Positions 60,441 through 64,000 of a DNA stretch of 64,000 bases are shown here, in pieces (within the stretch, counting starts at the first letter, position 1; every line of letters begins with the position of its first letter). Source of the stretch: Eubacteriales bacterium mix99 (GTDB lineage: Bacteria > Bacillota > Clostridia > Caldicoprobacterales > DTU083); the NCBI GenBank assembly GCA_038396605.1, contig CP121690.1, positions 1,458,500-1,522,499 on the forward strand, read 5' to 3'. The notes below the pieces were generated by a model. That model was not told the DNA's origin. It made no database searches and was given only the letters and a program-made list of their open reading frames with translations. A program made the position numbers and the translations under genes.

Positions 60441-61892
60441 TCACACCTCGACAGCCATTTTAGTATTAAGCTGATTGAATAGAGTTTGATGACTTTTTTT
60501 GCAATTGCATACGATCCAACAGCCGCGACGTTTATTCGCTTTTACCATTTTTGCATCAAGAATACAGTCCTGAGCCGACTTCCCCTTAATTCCGGCTACA
60601 GCATCCTCAAAGTTTTTATGTATTAGAGCACTGACAAGCATAATGAATGCTAGACCTTGTGTCTTGTAAAAATCGGCTTGATACAGAGCATTGTAGTCTG
60701 CCTTGTTCTTGAAATAGTTGTAATATGTCTCGATAGACCAACGCTTCTTGTATAGCTCGTAAATTTCCTGGGGTGTCTGTGCTGTCAAACTCGTCTGCAG
60801 TACGGTAACTCCCATAAAATCTTTCAGCTTATTGAAGTTTTCATCGGTATACGACTTATCCCCTCGTGCCAGGTGGCGGAGATAGTTTGCCTGCTCCGTT
60901 GAAGCCTCGTTCAGATCCCTGAACGTAAGAACTCTTTGCCCGTCTGTTATCTGTTCCCTATACTCAACCACGGAAGCTTTGCGTCCTTTTTGGTACATAA
61001 ATCTTCCTGTCATCTCAAGACTGCTGACGGCCATCTTGCAGGTTGTGAGGTTTTTGGCAAGCGGTATAATGTATGAGTTGCCATTTGACGTGAACAGATT
61101 GAGGTTGTCGGCACTGTAGAATCCACGATCGACAATAAAGAGCAAATCCTTTAACTCAACCTGAACAAGCAAATCCTTAACGCTGACTTTATCCTGGCTC
61201 CCGCCTTCATATATTCTGGAAATAAGGGGCATACCGGTGTTAACGTCATATGCCATGAGAAGATTGATCTGTGGTTCTCCGATTTTCCAGAATTTATATC
61301 CCTTTTCAGCAAGATCGTTTTCCATAGAGCCACAGCCTATTACGTGCCCATCAATTGCGACTTGCCCTGAGCACTCAGTAACAAGTTTTTCTTCCAGATG
61401 GAGTATTTTTCCCTGGCGACGGCCCAGGCTATCATACAGAGAAGATAATGCGGCGTATCCCAGCTTCAGGGAAGGGTATTTCAGGGATAGATAGCTCATT
61501 TCGTAGTACTTATGTATATCTTTCATGTACAAAAAACCATGTATATAATGAATCAGTGCCACCACATATATTCTGAGGGCATCTACTTGATTGAAGCATT
61601 CTTGAAGAAGCAATAGCGTTTTCTGAGAATTTGAAAGGACAACCGCATATTCGCCAAATTCAAGAGTGGTTATTTCCTCGTCACAATTAAATCCGTTATT
61701 TGGGACGAATCCGACGCCATCCAGGATTGTTCCGATTTCTTTTCCCATTTTTGTTCGTCGTTTTCCGTCAGATCCTTTTACGCTGGAATATTCATAAACA
61801 TAGTAGCGCCCGGAAATAAGCTTCACCATCGTGCCTTTTGGCTTGAATTTTAGTATGGATTCTGGCACAGAATATTTACCCACAGCCAACAC
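60441..61892 (-). CDS. IS1634/IS4-type DDE transposase
   Basis: A 483-residue transposase. N-terminal GRYYVYEYSSVKGSDGKRRTKMGK, then QVAIDGHVIG (first Asp), DLLFIVDRGFYSADN (second Asp, DxGxxS-type) and YELYKKRWSIETYYNYFKNKADY (YREK-like Glu motif), followed by the usual C-terminal helix. The frame is complete. IS1634 assignment is from memory of the N-terminal pattern; the IS4-type catalytic core is clear. Confidence 0.85.
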   Translation of the reverse strand: MLAVGKYSVPESILKFKPKGTMVKLISGRYYVYEYSSVKGSDGKRRTKMGKEIGTILDGVGFVPNNGFNCDEEITTLEFGEYAVVLSNSQKTLLLLQECFNQVDALRIYVVALIHYIHGFLYMKDIHKYYEMSYLSLKYPSLKLGYAALSSLYDSLGRRQGKILHLEEKLVTECSGQVAIDGHVIGCGSMENDLAEKGYKFWKIGEPQINLLMAYDVNTGMPLISRIYEGGSQDKVSVKDLLVQVELKDLLFIVDRGFYSADNLNLFTSNGNSYIIPLAKNLTTCKMAVSSLEMTGRFMYQKGRKASVVEYREQITDGQRVLTFRDLNEASTEQANYLRHLARGDKSYTDENFNKLKDFMGVTVLQTSLTAQTPQEIYELYKKRWSIETYYNYFKNKADYNALYQADFYKTQGLAFIMLVSALIHKNFEDAVAGIKGKSAQDCILDAKMVKANKRRGCWIVCNCKKSHQTLFNQLNTKMAVEV

Positions 61893-61916
61893 CTCGTATA
61901 CCTAAAATATACCTAA

Positions 61917-61945
61917 ATTATACCACAAATTTTTTGTAATGTCAA
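61917..61945 (-). promoter_or_regulatory. Consensus promoter of the IS1634-like transposase
   Basis: On the minus strand a perfect TTGACA (61940-61945) and perfect TATAAT (61917-61922) with 17-base spacing, 25 bases before the transposase start. Confidence 0.85.
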
Positions 61946-61950
61946 TAAGA

Positions 61951-61985
61951 AAAAGCGCCGATATTGCTGATGAAATGGCGCTTTT
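61951..61985. terminator. Insulating hairpin at the IS1634-like element's upstream edge
   Basis: AAAAGCGCC (61951-61959) pairs with GGCGCTTTT (61977-61985), a symmetric terminator just upstream of the transposase promoter. It probably blocks outside transcription from entering the element. Confidence 0.65.
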
Positions 61986-62030
61986 CACACATTATTTGAA
62001 CTATGTTCTATCCCGATACATACCTAAAAA

Positions 62031-62115
62031 TCATTGTTGGTGTGACTAATTTATAAATTTTGTCATTTATATTAAAGTCCCGATTTATAAGGCTAATGTC
62101 ATAAAGGTCATCCAT
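62031..62115 (-). pseudogene. Small ORF start interrupted by the IS1634-like element
   Basis: The ATG at 62115, with AAAGGAG 9-15 bases upstream, begins DDLYDISLINRDFNINDKI; coding continues to about 29 codons and then enters the element, ending at a stop inside it (62008). On the far side of the element the second reading frame (QKVVISSANANHQTDK-stop, 60420-60372) could be the original C-terminus, giving a protein of ~45 residues just before the next gene. The product is unknown. Confidence 0.45.
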
Positions 62116-62179
62116 ATACTTCACACTCCTTTAATAAAACAAATCCTTAACTTATTTCTTCGCATAAAATGTATTCAGC

Positions 62180-62218
62180 TTAACAAAATTTTATAAAGAA
62201 TAATACAGCTTTATACAT
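62180..62218 (-). CDS. 12-residue peptide ORF with strong ribosome site
   Basis: ATG at 62216-62218, GGAGG at 62225-62229 with ideal spacing, reading MYKAVLFFIKFC then stop. It is the first ORF after the promoter at 62338-62366. It could be a leader peptide, a small hydrophobic (toxin-like or signal) peptide, or chance. Confidence 0.35.
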   Translation of the reverse strand: MYKAVLFFIKFC

Positions 62219-62337
62219 ATAATTCCTCCAATTTCAAATGGTTGCTAAACTGAGAATCAGCCATGCTATAGGCGATTACTCAATTAGACTGCGAAATTAA
62301 CCATTCAAACAAAATCCGGCTTATTCTTCCACTAAAC

Positions 62338-62366
62338 ATTATAATAGTAGCACCAAAGCCTCACAA
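62338..62366 (-). promoter_or_regulatory. Promoter of the AT-rich cassette
   Basis: On the minus strand TTGTGA (62361-62366), 17-base spacer and perfect TATAAT (62338-62343), about 120 bases before the 12-residue ORF and 20 bases inside the right 19-bp repeat. Confidence 0.6.
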
Positions 62367-62385
62367 TGTCACTCCGTGCATTTTA

Positions 62386-62404
62386 ACGAATTGTCAAGGA
62401 CTTT
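62386..62404. repeat. 19-bp direct repeat, right copy
   Basis: ACGAATTGTCAAGGACTTT, same orientation as 57150-57168. It lies 18 bases from the end of tnpW. The two copies bracket the AT-rich cassette plus the two insertion sequences that later entered it. Confidence 0.85.
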
Positions 62405-62422
62405 TTTATTGAAAACAGAATA

Positions 62423-62626
62423 TTACATCCGGCTGATCTCGTTGCGGAGCATCCGCTTGATTTTGTCGCTCATGGTTTCCCGGCTGGTGGCGCTAAAATG
62501 GATTTGTACCCGGTAAGTGGTTTTGCCAATTTTCTTCACAAGCACGGGGCATTCGTTCTCCTGTGCAATAAGGGAGACAACACTGTCGGACATGGTGGTG
62601 CTGTTGACGGATTTTTCGTTATTCAT
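62423..62626 (-). CDS. tnpW: TnpW, conjugative-transposon small protein
   Basis: A 67-residue protein; the second half, VLVKKIGKTTYRVQIHFSATS and ETMSDKIKRMLRNEI, matches the TnpW family carried by Tn5397/Tn1549-type elements. Start at 62626 after AAAGGAG; the longer open frame upstream lacks a site. Function unknown. Together with the VirD4 and topoisomerase III relics it marks the same mobile element. The region 62627-62872 holds a TnpV/W-type leader-like segment and a symmetric terminator stem at about 62757-62795. Confidence 0.8.
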   Translation of the reverse strand: MNNEKSVNSTTMSDSVVSLIAQENECPVLVKKIGKTTYRVQIHFSATSRETMSDKIKRMLRNEISRM

Positions 62627-62872
62627 AGGCGCTCCTTTCACAATCATCGAATGAGAATTTATCGACTGTTGGGGGCCGCCTTCCGGACCTTGGGATACAA
62701 ACACACAGGTCCCCCGTTGACATGCACCCGAAAAGCCTTGATTTATAAGGGCACTGAAAAATCCCTGGTTTTTAAAACCGAGGATTTTTTGGTGTATAAA
62801 TATTCGAATAAACATCAGAGAAATTAATACAAAAAACGAGTATCACCGAGGAAACCAAAAAAACAGCCATAA

Positions 62873-63465
62873 TCAGGCCGGATTTGGATCCATTAACTTG
62901 ACTATCCGCTTTACATTAACCACAAAAGCCGTAAAATATGTTTGCAATCGCATAGAGGCAAGACCCACGGAATCGGCTCTGCCGAGGCCGTGGGTCACTT
63001 TCATCTCCCCGTTCTTTTCTTCAATTCTATGCCGGACTTTCATTCGCTCCCGGAAAGCGTCGCTGTTTTCAAACGAAAGTCTTTGTCGGTTCTTCTCGCT
63101 TGGCTGCGTAATGTTGTAGCATTTTCCCTTTGATTTCCCCATACGGCACTGCCCACACATCGGGCATTTCTGGCACTTTTTTTTACTGAAAAAATAGTTC
63201 AGATATGTGTTCCCGTTTTCTGCTGTCCTTTTCTCAACCCGCATCGCAAGCTCACCTGCCGGACATTGAAGTAGTCCGGCGTCCTTGTTGAATGAGAATC
63301 CTTCATCAAGCGACGTTGCAGCTGCCGCTGCAACAGCGGAGTTCGTTCTCGCGTAAAGTGTCACGCCCTTTTCTTCGCAAACATCAAGGTTGTCCTTGCT
63401 GACGTAGGCCATATCGCCAATGGCTTCTTTTACAGCTACACCGTTGTTTATGGCTTTTTCAACTC
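62873..63465 (-). pseudogene. IS1182-family transposase, C-terminal part only
   Basis: About 195 codons: AIGDMAYVSKDNLD, then a four-Cys block (CQKCPMCGQCRMGKSKGKC) and the C-terminal RIEEKNGEMKVTHGLGRADSVGLASMRLQTYFTAFVVNVKRIVKLM with the catalytic Glu. The 5' half is missing; beyond 63465 unrelated sequence and the next insertion sequence begin. Confidence 0.85.
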
Positions 63466-63525
63466 AAACTTCGCAGTTTGAAAAGAGCGATGAACCTTGA
63501 AAATTCAATGAATCCTGGTAAAGAT

Positions 63526-63595
63526 ATAGCATGAGACCCTCGATTTTGGTATAATTGAATTGCTAAAAACAATCATAATCGGAGGCTCATGCTAT
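63526..63595 (+). promoter_or_regulatory. Long hairpin covering the IS4-type transposase start
   Basis: ATAGCATGAG (63526-63535) pairs with CTCATGCTAT (63586-63595), and the stem continues through CGATT (63541-63545) and AATCG (63577-63581). It encloses the Shine-Dalgarno (GGAGG, 63581-63585) and reaches the ATG. A TATAAT-like box at 63549 lies inside the loop, so only read-through transcripts fold the hairpin and are silenced. Confidence 0.55.
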
Positions 63596-64000
63596 GAATA
63601 AAAGTATAACACAAACCACCCAGGATGATAAGCAGAATTCATCAACTGTCCAAAGATTTTTCAAAAGATTTCATGTCGCGTCAGCATTAAAAGCAGCCAA
63701 TGCATATAAGGAAAAAGGATTTTCTGTAGCCCGAATCTTCCAGTATCTGTTTTTGTTGGCTTTCTCCAATCGCTCCATGTACATGAATCTTTTGACAGGA
63801 AAGAATGTGCCTGCTTTTGCAAAGGATACTGCCTACCGGTTCATGAGAATGGCACATATAAACTGGATGCGCTTTACGACAATCCTTTCTTGCAGAATCA
63901 TAAAGGATACGGTTGCTCCCCTTACAAGCGATGATCGGGTCAATGCATTGGTGATTGACGACTCCGTATTCGATCGTAATCGCTCCAAAAAGGTGGAGCT
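63594..64000 (+). CDS. IS4-family transposase, N-terminal part (runs off the window)
   Basis: Open to the window edge for 135 codons. Reads KSITQTTQDDKQNSSTVQRF, FQYLFLLAFSNRSMYMNLL, FAKDTAYRFMRMAHINWMRF and VNALVIDDSVFDRNRSKKVE, where IDDS carries the first catalytic Asp of the IS4-type DDE core. GGAGG lies 8 bases upstream. The element's left end is probably near 63526. Confidence 0.85.
   Translation, partial: MNKSITQTTQDDKQNSSTVQRFFKRFHVASALKAANAYKEKGFSVARIFQYLFLLAFSNRSMYMNLLTGKNVPAFAKDTAYRFMRMAHINWMRFTTILSCRIIKDTVAPLTSDDRVNALVIDDSVFDRNRSKKVE

Larger units (their letters stand above)
60422..62030 (-). mobile_element. IS1634-like (IS4-superfamily) insertion sequence
   Basis: Ends share inverted TTTTTAGGTA (60422-60431 and 62021-62030). 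It encloses one full transposase gene, its promoter and an insulating hairpin. No clear target duplication was found. It split a small minus-strand ORF (62031-62115) from the rest of its unit. Confidence 0.7.

Noticed and set aside
1-64000. Inferring the module's target from avoidance of AGATCT
   Set aside because: AGATCT occurs several times (for example near 8068, 20114, 26958, 49348), but the module is recently acquired and methylation would protect sites, so the count is not informative.

Overview
The window looks like a piece of a clostridial (Firmicutes) chromosome, probably from a gut or other anaerobic, polysaccharide-using Lachnospiraceae/Oscillospiraceae-like organism. This is inferred from strong AGGAGG-type ribosome sites, YesN/YesM two-component pairs next to family-1 sugar ABC transporters, an LplABC-type transporter, DUF3842 and DUF6320 genes, and relics of a Tn1549/Tn5397-like conjugative element (VirD4, topoisomerase III, TnpW). 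The species cannot be named from sequence alone. No rRNA, tRNA or CRISPR array was seen.

Layout. (1) 1-3.0 kb: a YesN-type regulator and a solute-binding lipoprotein, followed by a cut-off ORF. (2) 3.1-12.3 kb: a mobile-element-rich island. IS21-like and IS256-like remnants lie before a tight, co-directional six-gene module at 3.64-9.27 kb: small HTH regulator, TSPPY-type DNA methyltransferase, BglII-like endonuclease, ParB-like protein, SNF2-like helicase and DUF3883-type nuclease-fold protein. An intact IS256 element follows, with an 8-bp target duplication, then IS256, IS5-like and IS200 relics. The module is the best candidate in the window for an undescribed defence system. (3) 12.3-34.9 kb: a carbohydrate-use locus. 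It holds a regulator/kinase pair, a kinase-less sensor, a sugar ABC importer without its own ATPase, an SDR dehydrogenase, a ManD/RspA-type sugar-acid dehydratase, two tandem ~1570-residue secreted clan GH-A glycosidases that share a 232-bp identical tract, a lactonase and a glycerate kinase. (4) 34.9-39.3 kb: an HTH regulator and an LplABC-type importer. (5) 39.4-51.7 kb: ordinary chromosome. It carries a condensation-fold acyltransferase with a zinc-ribbon membrane partner, an attenuated leader before an ECF-S component and a P-loop kinase, DUF3842, an MFS transporter, an RlmA-like methyltransferase, an M16C peptidase and an ABC exporter. (6) 51.7-55.9 kb: Cu/Zn superoxide dismutase, then a sialic-acid set (SGNH esterase, N-acetylneuraminate lyase, sialidase). 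(7) 55.9-64 kb: decayed mobile DNA. An amidohydrolase pseudogene joins conjugative-element fragments, and IS66 and IS1634-like insertions break up a small AT-rich cassette flanked by 19-bp direct repeats. TnpW and IS1182 and IS4 transposase pieces follow.

How the parts fit. Regions 3 and 4 read as sense-import-degrade units: secreted glycosidases release sugars or sugar acids, lipoproteins and permeases import them with an ATPase encoded elsewhere (inferred), and the dehydrogenase, dehydratase, lactonase and kinase feed them toward central metabolism. The island in region 2 and the relics in region 7 were acquired horizontally and then repeatedly hit by insertion sequences.
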